NCBI RefSeq assembly: GCF_900102055.1
Contig: NZ_FNBA01000001.1
Span: forward strand, 248,001-312,000
Length of the DNA stretch: 64,000 bases
DNA from: Ulvibacter litoralis
GTDB lineage: Bacteria; Bacteroidota; Bacteroidia; Flavobacteriales; Flavobacteriaceae
Direction of reading: 5' to 3'
The translations under genes were made by a program, and so were the position numbers. This document shows positions 1 to 10,343 of the stretch, one piece after another (the stretch's first letter is position 1; each line of letters opens with the position of its first letter). The notes below the pieces were generated by a model that saw only the letters and a program-made list of their open reading frames with translations, was not told the DNA's origin and did no database searches.

Positions 1-8
1 TCGTATCC

Positions 9-956
9 TTACAATGTAATGTGTGGGTTTTGTTGCTGAAAGTTTTCTATTTTTTGCTGAAGGTTTTTCAAGAAGGCTTGATGCGCTTCACTTTCGGGAT
101 AAAAAGGCCTGTGACGCAATCCTGATTGAATGCTATCAATTTCCTTCTGAAGCGGCGCCGTTTCCGAAGCAATCCAAGCTGTATTAAATCGTTCCCAAAT
201 AATAGCGATTGCCAACGCATTTGGATGCAGCATATCTTCCGCATAAAATCGATAGTCACGTAATTCGTCTAATAGCAACTCGTACGAAGGGAAATAATGC
301 ATTCTGTTTTTCGGTGCAATTAATTCGTGTAAACCTGCTAACAAATGTGCTTTACTCTGTGTATTTTCTACAAAACCATCTTTTAAATGCCGTACTGGTG
401 AAACGGTATGCACAAAGGTCGCTTGTAGATTTACATCCTTAATTAAGGTAATTGTGTTTTCGATACTTGCGGCAACAGCTTCAGCTGAAAACAACTCTTT
501 TAAAAATTTTTTCTGCGGAATTTTATGACAGTTCGCGACAAAGTTATCGGTTTCAATGAAGCGATACACCCAAGCCGTTCCGTAGGTAAACACGAAGTGT
601 GTTGCAGTTTCAAGATACTCCTGAAGTAGTTTTAATTGTGTGTTCAATTTCCGAAGAAACGCTTCTTTATTAGCATCACTCAACAACGAATGAACTTCAA
701 AACAATGCCATTGCTCGTTGTGAAAAAACAAATCTGCTTCCGTAAAAAGTGTTTCATTGAGTGCACGGGTCACTAACTTTTCAATCGCAACAGGATGAAA
801 TACTATTCCGAAGGGATTTTGAAGGGTGTTAAACTTGTAATACGCTAGTTTATCGCCGATATTCTCTACAAAACAAGACCCAAGCAACAAGACCTTTGAG
901 TTGTAATCAATTGGGTTGTGCTCGGGTTGTATGTTTATTTGCGTGTAAAGTTTCAT
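9..956 (-). CDS. GSCFA domain protein (SGNH-like hydrolase fold)
   Basis: The 315-aa product carries the family-defining motif LLLGSCFVENIG near residues 24-35. The Ser of GSC is the expected SGNH-type nucleophile. Near the C-terminus AEDMLHPNA supplies a D-x-x-H pair, the usual Asp/His partners of this fold. There is no signal peptide or membrane segment. GSCFA proteins are widespread in Bacteroidota and are presumed esterase or acyl-hydrolase-like, but their substrate is not established. The gene lies 20 bp downstream of alaS on the same strand, so it is probably cotranscribed. Family assignment is firm; the reaction is inferred from the fold. Confidence 0.85.
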   Translation of the reverse strand: MKLYTQINIQPEHNPIDYNSKVLLLGSCFVENIGDKLAYYKFNTLQNPFGIVFHPVAIEKLVTRALNETLFTEADLFFHNEQWHCFEVHSLLSDANKEAFLRKLNTQLKLLQEYLETATHFVFTYGTAWVYRFIETDNFVANCHKIPQKKFLKELFSAEAVAASIENTITLIKDVNLQATFVHTVSPVRHLKDGFVENTQSKAHLLAGLHELIAPKNRMHYFPSYELLLDELRDYRFYAEDMLHPNALAIAIIWERFNTAWIASETAPLQKEIDSIQSGLRHRPFYPESEAHQAFLKNLQQKIENFQQQNPHITL

Positions 957-976
957 TGAAGAAACAAACGTGATTA

Positions 977-3589
977 TTATTCAATATACGTAACGGCTTT
1001 TGCCAACGCTTCTGGAATACCGCTTGGATTTTTACCTCCAGCAGTAGCGAAAAACGGCTGACCCCCACCGCCACCTTGAATGTACTTTCCAAGTTCGCGA
1101 ACAATTTGTCCTGCATTTAACTTGCGTTCTGTTGCCAAGTCTTTCGAAATGTAACAAGTAAGCAATGCTTTGCCCTCGTTTTGAGAACCAAATAAGATAA
1201 ATAGATTGTCTATTTCGCCTCCTAATTCGAATGCGAGATCTTTCAATCCTGACGCATCTAAATCTAGTTCTTTTGCTAAAAAGTGAACGCCATTAATTTC
1301 GGTAACTTCCGATTTTAAATCTCCTTTTACATTTTTAGCTTTATCTTTCAACAGTTGTTGTACTTGTTTTTGCAACTGACTGTTTTCTTCTTGCAAACTT
1401 TCAACTGCTTTCACAGGATCTTTTACATTGTTCAATGACTTCTGAAGTTTTGAAAAAGCATCACTACGATCTATAAAATACTGTTTTGCAGCATCGCCTG
1501 TAATGGCTTCAATACGTCTTATTCCGCTAGCCACAGCACCTTCCGAAGTAATAATAAAATGCCAAATATCAGCTGTGTTTGCAGCATGCGTTCCGCCACA
1601 AAGTTCCATCGAGGTTCCAAATTTTATCGCGCGAACAGCATCGCCGTATTTTTCGCCAAACAAGGCAATAGCACCTTCGTCAATCGCTTGCTGGTACGGA
1701 ATATTTCTACGCTCTTCCAACGCCAATCCTTCACGAATACGCGCGTTTACAAAGTCTTCTACTTGTTTCAACTCTTCATCGGTTACCTTGCTAAAGTGTG
1801 AAAAATCGAAGCGTAAATTTCGGCTGTGCACCATCGATCCTTTTTGCCCAACATGTTCGCCCAAAATAGTTCGTAACCCTTGGTGTAACAAGTGTGTTGC
1901 GGTATGATTTGATGCCGTTCTAAACCGTTGTTTCTCATCCACAACTGCTTTAAAAGTACCTTCAGGATTTCGAGGAAGGTGTTTTACAAAATGGATAATT
2001 AAATTGTTCTCCTTTTTGGTATCCACAACATAGGTAACTCCGCCATCTTGTGCTTCCAAATACCCTTTATCACCAACTTGACCACCGCCTTCAGGATAAA
2101 AAGGCGTAAGATTAAATACCAACTGGTACATTTCGCCATCCTTTTTGCTTTCCACTTTGCGGTAGCGTGAAATTTTAATTGTAGTTTCTAAAGTATCATA
2201 CCCTACAAATTCTTCTTCCGCATCGTCAAATAAAACTTCCCAATCGCCCGTAGCAACTTTGGTTGCTGCACGAGAACGGTCTTTTTGTTTTTGTAATTCT
2301 TTTTCAAAACCAGCTTGATCTAATTCGTAACCTCTTTCACGAAGAATTAAGGCTGTTAAATCGATTGGAAAACCGAAAGTGTCGTACAATTCGAATGCTT
2401 TTTTACCCGAAATTGTTTTAGAATCTGCACTTTCAATGATATTTTCTAACAATACCAACCCTTGATCTAAAGTTCTTAAGAATGAATTTTCTTCTTCCTT
2501 AATGACATTGGTGATTAGGTTTTTTTCAGAAATTAATTCAGGGAACGCATCTCCCATTTGCTTGCTTAGCGTTGCCACCAATTTGTAAATAAATGGCTCT
2601 TTGGTATCTAAAAATGTAAATCCGTAACGAATTGCACGTCGTAAAATTCTACGAATCACATACCCTGCTCCCGTATTACTTGGTAATTGTCCGTCGGCAA
2701 TAGAAAAAGCTACTGCACGAACGTGATCGCTAATGACACGAATGGCAATGTCTATTTTCTCGTCTTTACCGTATTTGCTATTGGTTACTGCTTCTATTTC
2801 ACGAATAAGCGGTGTAAATACATCGGTATCGTAATTACTCTGTTTGTTTTGTAACACCATGCACAAACGTTCAAATCCCATTCCGGTATCTACGTGTTGT
2901 GAAGGTAATTTTTCAAGGCTTCCGTTTGCTTTTCTGTTGAATTGCATAAAAACCAAGTTCCAAATTTCCACGACTTGCGGATGGTCTTGATTTACTAATG
3001 AAGCGCCCGACACTTTTGCTTTTTCTTCCGCAGAACGAATATCTACGTGAATTTCGCTACAAGGACCACAAGGACCTTGTTCGCCCATTTCCCAAAAGTT
3101 ATCTTTTTTATTTCCGTTAATAATTCGGTCTTCCGGTACAAATTGTTTCCACAACTCGTAAGCTTCTGTATCACGTGCTAAGTCTTCTGAAGCATCGCCT
3201 TCAAAAATAGTAACATATAAAATCGATGTATCAATTTTATAAACTTCGGTCAACAACTCCCACGCCCATTCGATAGCTTCTTTTTTAAAATAATCGCCAA
3301 AACTCCAGTTTCCTAGCATTTCGAACATGGTATGGTGGTAGGTATCCATTCCCACCTCTTCTAAGTCATTATGTTTTCCACTAACGCGTAAACATTTTTG
3401 TGTATCAGAAATTCTAGATTCTTTTACGGCTTTATTTCCTAAAAAATACTCTTTAAACTGGTTCATCCCAGCATTGGTAAACATCAAGGTTGGATCGTCT
3501 TTCACTACCATAGGTGCCGATGGCACAATAGCGTGTGACTTTGATGTAAAAAATTCTAAAAACTGTGAGCGGATTTCGCGAGATGTCAT
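977..3589 (-). CDS. alaS: Alanine--tRNA ligase
   Basis: An 870-aa protein of normal AlaRS length that charges tRNA-Ala in the cytosol. The class II catalytic core starts at the N-terminus with [19 protein letters not shown] and [22 protein letters not shown]. The editing domain has the [12 protein letters not shown] zinc/editing motif around residue 560 and the paired C-GGTH segment ([10 protein letters not shown]) around residue 660. A coiled-coil linker follows, then the Gly-rich DHHA1/C-Ala end ([15 protein letters not shown]). The promoter region is shared with the divergent M23 peptidase gene. Nothing is missing or unusual. Confidence 0.98.
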   Translation of the reverse strand: MTSREIRSQFLEFFTSKSHAIVPSAPMVVKDDPTLMFTNAGMNQFKEYFLGNKAVKESRISDTQKCLRVSGKHNDLEEVGMDTYHHTMFEMLGNWSFGDYFKKEAIEWAWELLTEVYKIDTSILYVTIFEGDASEDLARDTEAYELWKQFVPEDRIINGNKKDNFWEMGEQGPCGPCSEIHVDIRSAEEKAKVSGASLVNQDHPQVVEIWNLVFMQFNRKANGSLEKLPSQHVDTGMGFERLCMVLQNKQSNYDTDVFTPLIREIEAVTNSKYGKDEKIDIAIRVISDHVRAVAFSIADGQLPSNTGAGYVIRRILRRAIRYGFTFLDTKEPFIYKLVATLSKQMGDAFPELISEKNLITNVIKEEENSFLRTLDQGLVLLENIIESADSKTISGKKAFELYDTFGFPIDLTALILRERGYELDQAGFEKELQKQKDRSRAATKVATGDWEVLFDDAEEEFVGYDTLETTIKISRYRKVESKKDGEMYQLVFNLTPFYPEGGGQVGDKGYLEAQDGGVTYVVDTKKENNLIIHFVKHLPRNPEGTFKAVVDEKQRFRTASNHTATHLLHQGLRTILGEHVGQKGSMVHSRNLRFDFSHFSKVTDEELKQVEDFVNARIREGLALEERRNIPYQQAIDEGAIALFGEKYGDAVRAIKFGTSMELCGGTHAANTADIWHFIITSEGAVASGIRRIEAITGDAAKQYFIDRSDAFSKLQKSLNNVKDPVKAVESLQEENSQLQKQVQQLLKDKAKNVKGDLKSEVTEINGVHFLAKELDLDASGLKDLAFELGGEIDNLFILFGSQNEGKALLTCYISKDLATERKLNAGQIVRELGKYIQGGGGGQPFFATAGGKNPSGIPEALAKAVTYIE

Positions 3590-3642
3590 ACTAAATAATT
3601 TATACTATATATATGCAGTTAGTGTACTATGGAAACAATTTC

Positions 3643-3650
3643 TATATTTG
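3643..3650 (+). promoter_or_regulatory. Putative Bacteroidota -7 element for the M23 peptidase gene
   Basis: TATATTTG matches the Bacteroidota housekeeping -7 consensus TAnnTTTG. It sits 60 bp upstream of the ATG at 3710, in the 120-bp divergent gap with alaS. No clear -33 TTG element was seen, so the call rests on the -7 box and its position. Confidence 0.45.
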
Positions 3651-3709
3651 TGTAACGTTTCAAAATTTAACACTACCTATCACCGAGCAAAAATATGATT
3701 TTTTAGCGT

Positions 3710-4687
3710 ATGTCTAAGGTTAAATATTACTACGATAGCGAAACCCTTTCCTATCGAAAGATTGAAAACAAAAAAGGAAGAAAATTAGGTATTATTGTCT
3801 TAAGTATTTTGGGCATGATATTGAGCGGTTTTATGCTCTTACTAATCTACATAAACCTGCCTTATATTGAAACTCCCAAAGAGAAAGAATTAAAGCGTGA
3901 ACTAACAAATATGACGCTGCAATACGATCTATTAAATAAAAAAATGGATCATGCTGCCGCAGTATTACACGAGTTAGAAGACCGCGACAACAATCTATAC
4001 CGTGTCTATTTTGAAGCAAATCCAATTCCGGAAGAACAACGAAAAGCAGGTTTTGGAGGTATAAACAGGTACCGTGATTTGGAAGGATATGATAATTCTA
4101 AACTCATTATATCGTCAAGCAAACGCTTAGATATTTTAACCAAACAAATTGTAGTGCAGTCAAAGTCATTAGACGAAATTGCAGTACTGGCTGAAGAAAA
4201 AGAAAAATTATTGGCGGCGATTCCAGCAATTCAACCTGTAAACAATGAAGATCTAACACGAATGGCATCCGGATATGGTTTTAGAACTGATCCTTTTACC
4301 AAAGCGCGAAAAATGCATTGGGGAATGGATTTTACAGCACCTCGTGGCACCCCTGTATATGCTTCTGGCGACGGGAAAGTAACAAGAGCAGACAATACAG
4401 CTTCTGGCTATGGAAACCACATTCGTATCGATCACGGGTATGGGTATCAAAGTTTGTATGCGCATTTGTATAAATACAACGTGCGTGCAGGACAACATGT
4501 AAAAAGAGGTGATTTAATTGGTTTCGTAGGAAGTACAGGACGCTCTGAAGCACCACACCTTCATTACGAGATATTTAAAGACAACCAACGCATCAACCCT
4601 ATTAATTTTTACTACGGAAACCTAAGTCCTGACGAATTTACGAACATGCTTAGAGCTTCGCAGCAAGAAAACCAATCTCTTGATTAA
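3710..4687 (+). CDS. M23 family metallopeptidase (LytM domain), membrane-anchored
   Basis: A 325-aa predicted peptidoglycan endopeptidase or division-associated LytM factor. A single membrane segment (about residues 27-50) is followed by a coiled-coil-prone stretch (about 55-90). The C-terminal LytM domain has the zinc-binding HWGMD (H-x3-D) and HLHYE (H-x-H) motifs plus the surrounding GYGNHIRIDHGYGYQSLYAHL signature. The metal ligands are present, so it may be active rather than a degenerate EnvC-type activator. Its stop codon overlaps the next gene's start by one base (TAATG), so it is translationally coupled to the MerR regulator. Confidence 0.92.
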   Translation: MSKVKYYYDSETLSYRKIENKKGRKLGIIVLSILGMILSGFMLLLIYINLPYIETPKEKELKRELTNMTLQYDLLNKKMDHAAAVLHELEDRDNNLYRVYFEANPIPEEQRKAGFGGINRYRDLEGYDNSKLIISSSKRLDILTKQIVVQSKSLDEIAVLAEEKEKLLAAIPAIQPVNNEDLTRMASGYGFRTDPFTKARKMHWGMDFTAPRGTPVYASGDGKVTRADNTASGYGNHIRIDHGYGYQSLYAHLYKYNVRAGQHVKRGDLIGFVGSTGRSEAPHLHYEIFKDNQRINPINFYYGNLSPDEFTNMLRASQQENQSLD

Positions 4688-5016
4688 TGCACGTAGAACT
4701 ACCTGAAAGACGCTATTACGGCATTGGCGAAGTTGCCAAAGCCTTCGATGTAAACACATCGTTGATACGCTTTTGGGAAAAAGAATTTGATGTTTTAAAA
4801 CCTAAAAAGAACGCCAAAGGAAATCGGAAGTTTACTCCTGAAGACATCAAAAACCTCGAACTTATCTACCATTTAGTAAAAGAACGAGGCTTTACACTAG
4901 AAGGCGCCAAAACACATTTAAAAGAAAACAAACAAAAAACCTTAAACCACTTTGATATCATTCGGAAGTTAGAATCGATAAAAGCCGAATTACTTAAAAT
5001 TAAAGAACACCTTTAA
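4687..5016 (+). CDS. MerR family transcriptional regulator (short)
   Basis: A 109-aa protein beginning with a MerR winged helix: RRYYGIGEVAKAFDVNTSLIRFWEKEFDVLKP, then the wing KGNRKFTPEDIKNLELIYHLVKERGFTLEGAK. The C-terminus is a short helical dimerisation segment without Cys or other effector-binding residues. It therefore resembles the effector-less MerR regulators common in Bacteroidota rather than a metal sensor. The ATG overlaps the stop of the M23 peptidase, and lemA follows 10 bp downstream, so all three are likely in one transcript. Confidence 0.9.
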   Translation: MHVELPERRYYGIGEVAKAFDVNTSLIRFWEKEFDVLKPKKNAKGNRKFTPEDIKNLELIYHLVKERGFTLEGAKTHLKENKQKTLNHFDIIRKLESIKAELLKIKEHL

Positions 5017-5026
5017 CCTCAACACT

Positions 5027-5635
5027 ATGAAAAAATCACTTATCGTAATTATTGCCATTGTGGCTATCCTTGCTATTGTAGGATTTACAATGGGACCTAA
5101 ATTTTACAACACAGGAATACAACTTCAAGAAACCGCTACCGCGCAATGGGGAAATGTAGAAAGTGCGTACCAACGTCGTGCAGACCTTATTCCAAACATT
5201 GTAAACACAGCAAAAGGATATGCTGAATTTGAGCAAGAAACTCTTTTAAAAGTAACTGAAGCGCGTAGTAAAGCGACTTCAATTACGATTGACCCTTCAA
5301 ATATTACGCCTGCGCAATTGGCACAATTTCAACAGGCACAAGAAGGATTAACTTCAGCTTTATCACGTTTATTAGCTGTTTTTGAAAGATATCCAGACCT
5401 TAAGGCGAATGAGAACTTTAAAGAGCTTATCAACGAGTTGGAACGTACCGAAAACCGAATCAATGTAGAGCGTAATCGTTTCAATGAAAGCGTGAAACCT
5501 TTCAACATTCACTTAAAAACATTCCCGAACAACATCATCAATAACTTTATTGGGAAGTTTACTGAAATGGCTTATTTTGAAGCAGACAAAGGTTCTGAAA
5601 AAGCACCTGAGGTTGAATTTGACTTCGGAAAATAA
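5027..5635 (+). CDS. lemA: LemA family protein
   Basis: A 202-aa protein with one N-terminal membrane anchor (IVIIAIVAILAIVGFTMGPKFY) and the typical LemA helical bundle: QWGNVESAYQRRADLIPNIVNTAKGYAEFEQETL, then ALSRLLAVFERYPDLKANENFKELINELERTENRINVERNRFNE. LemA proteins are usually encoded beside TPM proteins, as here, and the set is thought to act at the cell envelope with unclear biochemistry. Only 5 bp separate it from the following TPM gene. Confidence 0.95.
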   Translation: MKKSLIVIIAIVAILAIVGFTMGPKFYNTGIQLQETATAQWGNVESAYQRRADLIPNIVNTAKGYAEFEQETLLKVTEARSKATSITIDPSNITPAQLAQFQQAQEGLTSALSRLLAVFERYPDLKANENFKELINELERTENRINVERNRFNESVKPFNIHLKTFPNNIINNFIGKFTEMAYFEADKGSEKAPEVEFDFGK

Positions 5636-5640
5636 TCGCT

Positions 5641-6078
5641 ATGTCTAAAGTTGAAGATTTTTTAACACCTTCCGAGGAAGCAGCAGTAGTCGAAGCCATT
5701 CGTATTTCAGAAAAAAATACGTCGGGTGAAATTCGAGTGCATTTAGAAGCACACAGTAAAATTGACGCTTTTGATCGCGCTACGGAAGTTTTCGAATTTC
5801 TACACATGAGCAATACCAAACAAAGCAATGGCGTGCTTATTTATGTAGCTGTAGAAGACCGAACCCTCGTCATTATGGGTGATAGCGGCATTAACGATGT
5901 CGTAGCTCCTAATTTCTGGGAAAGCACTAAAGACAGTATGATTTCGCAATTTAAAGACGGAAACACCAAACAAGGTTTAATTGACGGCGTACTAAAAGCC
6001 GGAGAACAACTAAAGAAACACTTTCCGTATAAAAAAGACGATAAAAATGAATTGCCAGACGAGATTTCGATTGGATAA
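5641..6078 (+). CDS. TPM domain protein (cytosolic-type, short)
   Basis: A 145-aa TPM-fold (TPM_phosphatase) protein. The segment LTPSEEAAVVEAIRISEKNTSGEIRVHLEAHS is followed by GVLIYVAVEDRTLVIMGDSGINDVV and a helical end with GVLKAGEQLKKHFPYKKDD. It has no signal peptide, unlike its larger paralogue at 7334-8146. It directly follows lemA. TPM proteins have been linked to phosphatase-like activity and photosystem or envelope maintenance in other organisms. The role here is unknown. Confidence 0.88.
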   Translation: MSKVEDFLTPSEEAAVVEAIRISEKNTSGEIRVHLEAHSKIDAFDRATEVFEFLHMSNTKQSNGVLIYVAVEDRTLVIMGDSGINDVVAPNFWESTKDSMISQFKDGNTKQGLIDGVLKAGEQLKKHFPYKKDDKNELPDEISIG

Positions 6079-6125
6079 TTCTTTTAAAAATATATTTTTC
6101 AATACAAAATAAAAAAATTACACCC

Positions 6126-7313
6126 ATGATTATTGAACCTAGAACCCGTGGATTTATATGCCTTACCTCTCATCCAAAAGGGTGTGAGCAGAATGTTATA
6201 GACCAAATTGAGTATGTAACCTCAAAAGGTGAAATAGAAGGTCCTAAAAAAGTACTTGTTATTGGTGCTTCCACAGGATTTGGACTGGCTTCTCGCATTA
6301 CTAGTGCATTTGGCTCTAACGCATCAACTATTGGTGTGTTTTTAGAAAAACCACCTACAGAAGGAAGACCTGCTTCTCCCGGTTGGTACAACAGCGCTTA
6401 CTTTGAAGAGCAAGCACATAAAGCTGGTTTGTACGCTAAGAGTATCAATGGCGATGCTTTTTCACACGAAATTAAAAAACAAACTGTCGATTTAATTAAA
6501 GCTGATTTAGGAAAAATAGACTTGGTTATTTATAGCCTTGCTTCACCAGTGAGAGTGCATCCTGATTCTGGCGAAAAATTTAAATCTGTTCTAAAACCAC
6601 TAGAAGGTGTTTTTACTAACAACACGGTCGATTTCCATACGGGCGTAGTTTCAGAAATAAGTATTGAGCCTGGAAACCAAGAAGACATCGATAACACCGT
6701 TACCGTAATGGGCGGTGAAGACTGGGGATTCTGGATAGACGCGTTGCAAGAAGCAGATGTGTTGGCACCAGGATTTAAAACGGTAGCTTACTCGTATATC
6801 GGTTCTGAACTTACAGAAGCTGTGTACAGAAAAGGAACGATTGGTCGTGCTAAAGATCATTTAGAGGCTACGGCTTTCACCATTACAGACAAGTTAAAAG
6901 CATTGGAAGGAAAAGCATACGTTTCGGTAAACAAAGCTTTGGTAACGCAAGCGAGTTCTGCCATTCCTGTAATTCCGTTGTACATTTCATTGCTGTATAA
7001 GGTGATGAAAGAAAAAGGATTGCACGAAGGGTGTATTGAGCAAATTCAGCGTCTTTTTTCTGAAAGATTGTATGCTGAAACTACGGAAACAGACGAAAAA
7101 GGAAGAATTCGAGTTGACGATTGGGAAATGCGTGACGATGTACAAGCGGAAGTTGCTAGACTTTGGAAGGAAGCAACAACTGAAACTTTGCCAACGCTAG
7201 GAGATTTAGAAGGCTATAACACCGACTTTTTCAACCTGTTTGGCTTTAAAGTGGAAGGTATAGATTACGATGAAGATGTAAATGAAATGGTTGAAATTCC
7301 AGGATTACAATAA
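6126..7313 (+). CDS. fabV: FabV-type enoyl-[ACP] / trans-2-enoyl-CoA reductase (NADH)
   Basis: A 395-aa enzyme of usual FabV length that catalyses the last reduction step of fatty-acid elongation. The N-terminus MIIEPRTRGFICLTSHPKGCEQNV is characteristic. A Rossmann motif VLVIGASTGFGLASRI lies near residues 40-55. The FabV active-site spacing Y-x8-K is present at Y234 and K243 (YRKGTIGRAK). It ends with the conserved DWEMRDDVQ and GYNTDFFNLFGF blocks. FabV enzymes are known to tolerate triclosan. The gene sits between two TPM genes, which is an unusual place for it. Confidence 0.96.
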   Translation: MIIEPRTRGFICLTSHPKGCEQNVIDQIEYVTSKGEIEGPKKVLVIGASTGFGLASRITSAFGSNASTIGVFLEKPPTEGRPASPGWYNSAYFEEQAHKAGLYAKSINGDAFSHEIKKQTVDLIKADLGKIDLVIYSLASPVRVHPDSGEKFKSVLKPLEGVFTNNTVDFHTGVVSEISIEPGNQEDIDNTVTVMGGEDWGFWIDALQEADVLAPGFKTVAYSYIGSELTEAVYRKGTIGRAKDHLEATAFTITDKLKALEGKAYVSVNKALVTQASSAIPVIPLYISLLYKVMKEKGLHEGCIEQIQRLFSERLYAETTETDEKGRIRVDDWEMRDDVQAEVARLWKEATTETLPTLGDLEGYNTDFFNLFGFKVEGIDYDEDVNEMVEIPGLQ

Positions 7314-7333
7314 CAAATTAAGACCTATAAAAA

Positions 7334-8146
7334 ATGTTCCAACTGTTTCAGAAGTATAAAATTGTTTCAATAGTAGCACTACTATTCTTTTTTTCTGAAA
7401 CAGTTGTAGCACAATTTCAAATTCCGGAGAAGCCTAAAGAACAGACTTCGGTATATGACTACATTGATTTACTTTCCGCAGGACAAAAAAGCAGCCTTGA
7501 AAACAAGCTACTTCGCTATGCAGACTCTACCTCTACTCAGATTGTTGTTGCCATTATTGGAAGCTCTAACGGAGAAGAATTAGACCTTCTAGGCGCAAAA
7601 TGGGGTCATAAATGGGGCATTGGACAAGCCGATGAAGACAATGGTATTTTAATCCTTCTTGCCAAAGACGACAGACGGGTTGATATAAACACTGGCTACG
7701 GAATTGAATACCGCATTACCGATCTAATGGCTGAGCGTATTATTAATCGCGTTATGATTCCGGAGTTTAAAACAGGGAGTTACTACAACGGATTAGACAA
7801 AGGTGCCGATGCTATTTTTGCAGCGCTTAAAGGAGAGTTTAAAGAAGACAGAACGTTCAAAAAAAATTCGGATAACTACAATTTCATTATTGTTATTGTA
7901 ATCTTCTTTATCATTATTTTCATTTTAGGGTCGAAGAAAAACGGCGGCGGCGGTAAAAACGGTGGTTCTAGAACTGGATCCAGTTTGCTCGACGTTATTA
8001 TTTTAAGCAATATGGGACGTACGGGCGGATTTGGCTCTGGCGGCGGAAGCTTTGGAGGCGGTGGCGGATTTGGCGGCGGAGGCGGCTTTGGTGGCGGCTT
8101 TGGCGGTGGCGGATTTGGTGGTGGTGGTGCCAGCGGTGGCTGGTAA
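7334..8146 (+). CDS. TPM domain protein with signal peptide and Gly-rich tail (YgcG-like)
   Basis: A 270-aa envelope protein. A signal peptide (about residues 1-27, ending VVAQ) precedes a TPM domain with the motifs VYDYIDLLSAGQKSSLENKLL, WGIGQADEDNGILILLAKDDRRVDINTGYGIE and GSYYNGLDKGADAIFAAL. A membrane segment follows at about residues 180-200 (FIIVIVIFFIIIFILG). The last 60 residues are almost entirely Gly, Phe and Ser in GGGGGFGGG repeats, a common ending of YgcG-type TPM proteins. It is the second TPM gene of the lemA cluster. Confidence 0.93.
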   Translation: MFQLFQKYKIVSIVALLFFFSETVVAQFQIPEKPKEQTSVYDYIDLLSAGQKSSLENKLLRYADSTSTQIVVAIIGSSNGEELDLLGAKWGHKWGIGQADEDNGILILLAKDDRRVDINTGYGIEYRITDLMAERIINRVMIPEFKTGSYYNGLDKGADAIFAALKGEFKEDRTFKKNSDNYNFIIVIVIFFIIIFILGSKKNGGGGKNGGSRTGSSLLDVIILSNMGRTGGFGSGGGSFGGGGGFGGGGGFGGGFGGGGFGGGGASGGW

Positions 8147-8276
8147 GCTTTTTAAAAATCACTTCGGAAAGCACTACGGTATATTGCAACTACGCAATCC
8201 TTCAGAAAAAACGCTGACTCAAAACCACAGTAGGTTTTAAGCAATACACACTCCTGAAATAGCGCACACAAAGTCA

Positions 8277-8296
8277 CTTCTGAAAACTTTCAGAAG
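8277..8296. terminator. Inverted repeat between convergent TPM and der genes
   Basis: CTTCTGAAA and TTTCAGAAG form a 9-bp inverted repeat with a two-base centre in the gap between the convergent TPM and der genes. There is no strong T-run, so it may be a weak bidirectional terminator. Confidence 0.3.
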
Positions 8297-8334
8297 AAAA
8301 ACAAATACTACATACCCTTAAAAAGCCATGTGTT

Positions 8335-9636
8335 TTATTTCTTACGGAAATAGATGGTTACCGGAACCCCTTTAAAATCGAATTCCTTACGTAATTTATT
8401 TTCGATAAAACGCTTGTACGGTTCTTTTACGTACTGTGGCAAATTACAGAAAAACGCAAAACAAGGATGCGGTGTTGGTAATTGCGTAACGAACTTAACT
8501 TTTACGTACTTCCCTTTGTTTGCAGGAGGTGGAAACGCTTCGATTATAGGCAACATGGTGTCGTTAAGCACACTGGTCTTAATCTTTTTACTACGATTTT
8601 GGAATACTTCTACCGCCGTTTCAATGGCTTTGTAGATACGTTGCTTGTGTAAAACAGAAATGAACACAATTGGCACATCTGTAAAAGGTTCGCATTGTTG
8701 ACGAATGTATTTCTCAAATTCTTTTACGCTGGCGTTGTCTTTCTCTACTAAATCCCACTTGTTTGCCAAAATAATAACTCCTTTGTTATTACGGTGCGCC
8801 AACCAGAAAATAGCTTGTACTTGTCCGTCGAAACCACGAGTGGCATCGAATACCAAGATCATCACGTCACAATGCTCGATAGCACGAACACTTCGCATTA
8901 CAGAGTAAAACTCTAGATCTTCTTTTACTTTACTTTTTTTACGAATCCCAGCAGTATCTACCAAGTTAAATTCGAAACCAAAACGGTTGTATTTTGTATC
9001 AATACTATCGCGGGTGGTTCCTGCGATGTCTGTAACGATGTAACGATTTTCACCAATAAGTGCGTTGATAAAAGAAGACTTTCCTGCGTTTGGTCGTCCT
9101 ACGACAGCAAAACGTGGTAAGGTTGCTTCTTCTCTTTTTTCTTCTTCAGGAAGTGCTTTTACAAGATCGTCTAATAAGTCTCCTGTTCCGCTTCCGTTGA
9201 TGCTTGAAAGGTTGTAGTATTTTTCGAAACCAAGGTTGTAAAACTCAACAGCATCGTTGGTACGAGCTGCACTATCTACTTTATTAACAGCAAGAAAAAT
9301 AGGCTTTTTAGATCTACGAAGTAATTTTGCAACTTCTACGTCCATTCCTGTGATTCCACTTTCAACTTCCACCATAAAGATGATTGCGTCTGCTTCTTCA
9401 ATGGCAAGTTTAACTTGATTGTCAATTTCAGTTTCAAAAACATCGTCACTTCCAACAACATATCCTCCAGTATCGATTACTGAAAACTCTTTTCCGTTCC
9501 AATCACTCTTTCCGTAGTGACGGTCTCTTGTCACCCCACTCACTGAATCAACAATAGCTTCTCTTCGCTCTATTAATCTATTAAAAAGCGTCGATTTCCC
9601 TACATTGGGTCTTCCTACAATGGCAACTATACTCAT
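8335..9636 (-). CDS. der: Ribosome biogenesis GTPase Der (EngA)
   Basis: A tandem-GTPase protein needed for 50S subunit assembly. The first G domain opens with [21 protein letters not shown] and the second with [18 protein letters not shown]. Both have DTAG/DTGG switch motifs and NKxD (AVNKVD, LANKWD). A KH-like C-terminal domain follows ([34 protein letters not shown]). The longest reading frame starts at 9657 (MHLKTKI...), but the conserved Der start is the internal ATG at 9636, which I use. That gives 433 aa, normal for the family. Confidence 0.97.
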   Translation of the reverse strand: MSIVAIVGRPNVGKSTLFNRLIERREAIVDSVSGVTRDRHYGKSDWNGKEFSVIDTGGYVVGSDDVFETEIDNQVKLAIEEADAIIFMVEVESGITGMDVEVAKLLRRSKKPIFLAVNKVDSAARTNDAVEFYNLGFEKYYNLSSINGSGTGDLLDDLVKALPEEEKREEATLPRFAVVGRPNAGKSSFINALIGENRYIVTDIAGTTRDSIDTKYNRFGFEFNLVDTAGIRKKSKVKEDLEFYSVMRSVRAIEHCDVMILVFDATRGFDGQVQAIFWLAHRNNKGVIILANKWDLVEKDNASVKEFEKYIRQQCEPFTDVPIVFISVLHKQRIYKAIETAVEVFQNRSKKIKTSVLNDTMLPIIEAFPPPANKGKYVKVKFVTQLPTPHPCFAFFCNLPQYVKEPYKRFIENKLRKEFDFKGVPVTIYFRKK

Positions 9637-9808
9637 AATCTTGGTTTTGAGGTGCAAAAGTAATCTTTTCTAGCTATACTATGTATCTAAAAAAGCTACT
9701 GTTTCTAATTTAATTGGGTTATTGGGGTCAGCTAGTTAAAAAAAGTGGTTTCAAATGGGTTTTAGTATCAATAAAATCTAGTAATTTAATCGACTCAGAA
9801 TCTATTCT

Positions 9809-10303
9809 ATGGAAATTTCAAATCAAATTGTACTCAGACCTCGGTTTAAACTAACGGTAAAACAATCGAAAGAAGCCATTGTGTCATTATTTGAAGCCGC
9901 GAATAAAAATCAAAAAGACTTCCTAACCAATATAGTCGATGAACATATTTTTATTCGAATTCCTAAAGAACAGCACCATTTCTGGACACCACACTTACAT
10001 TTAGAGATAAGAGATGAAGGAGAAAATTATAGCGACCTTCATGGCTTTTTTGGACCCAACCCTAAGGTTTGGACCTTGTTCATTTTTTTACATTTTGTAC
10101 TAGCAATTTTGTTTATTGGGTTAGGTATTTGGATTTATACAAATTCTAGACTTGATAAGAGCTACCTCCCACAAATGGCAGGAATGCTCTTTTTAATTAT
10201 TTGTTGGATTGGGTTATATATTGGAGGTCGATTAGGAAAGGCTACTGGAAAACAACAGATGGAAGAATTGTATCAGTTTATGAATCAAACACTCCAATTG
10301 TAA
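9809..10303 (+). CDS. Hypothetical membrane protein, two TM segments
   Basis: A 164-aa protein of unrecognised family. An acidic/basic soluble N-terminal part (residues 1-85, including IVLRPRFKLTVKQSKEAIVSLFEAA and HFWTPHLHLEI) resembles a small alpha/beta domain. Two membrane helices follow (about 90-110, FIFLHFVLAILFIGLGIWIY; about 122-140, MAGMLFLIICWIGLYIGGRL). The layout resembles flavobacterial GTP-binding or chaperone accessory hypotheticals, but no function is assigned. It stands alone between the convergent der and era regions and has no obvious partner. Confidence 0.75.
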   Translation: MEISNQIVLRPRFKLTVKQSKEAIVSLFEAANKNQKDFLTNIVDEHIFIRIPKEQHHFWTPHLHLEIRDEGENYSDLHGFFGPNPKVWTLFIFLHFVLAILFIGLGIWIYTNSRLDKSYLPQMAGMLFLIICWIGLYIGGRLGKATGKQQMEELYQFMNQTLQL

Positions 10304-10343
10304 GGCATGCTGTTACGAAGCGTTTAAATGTACTGCCTTCTTC

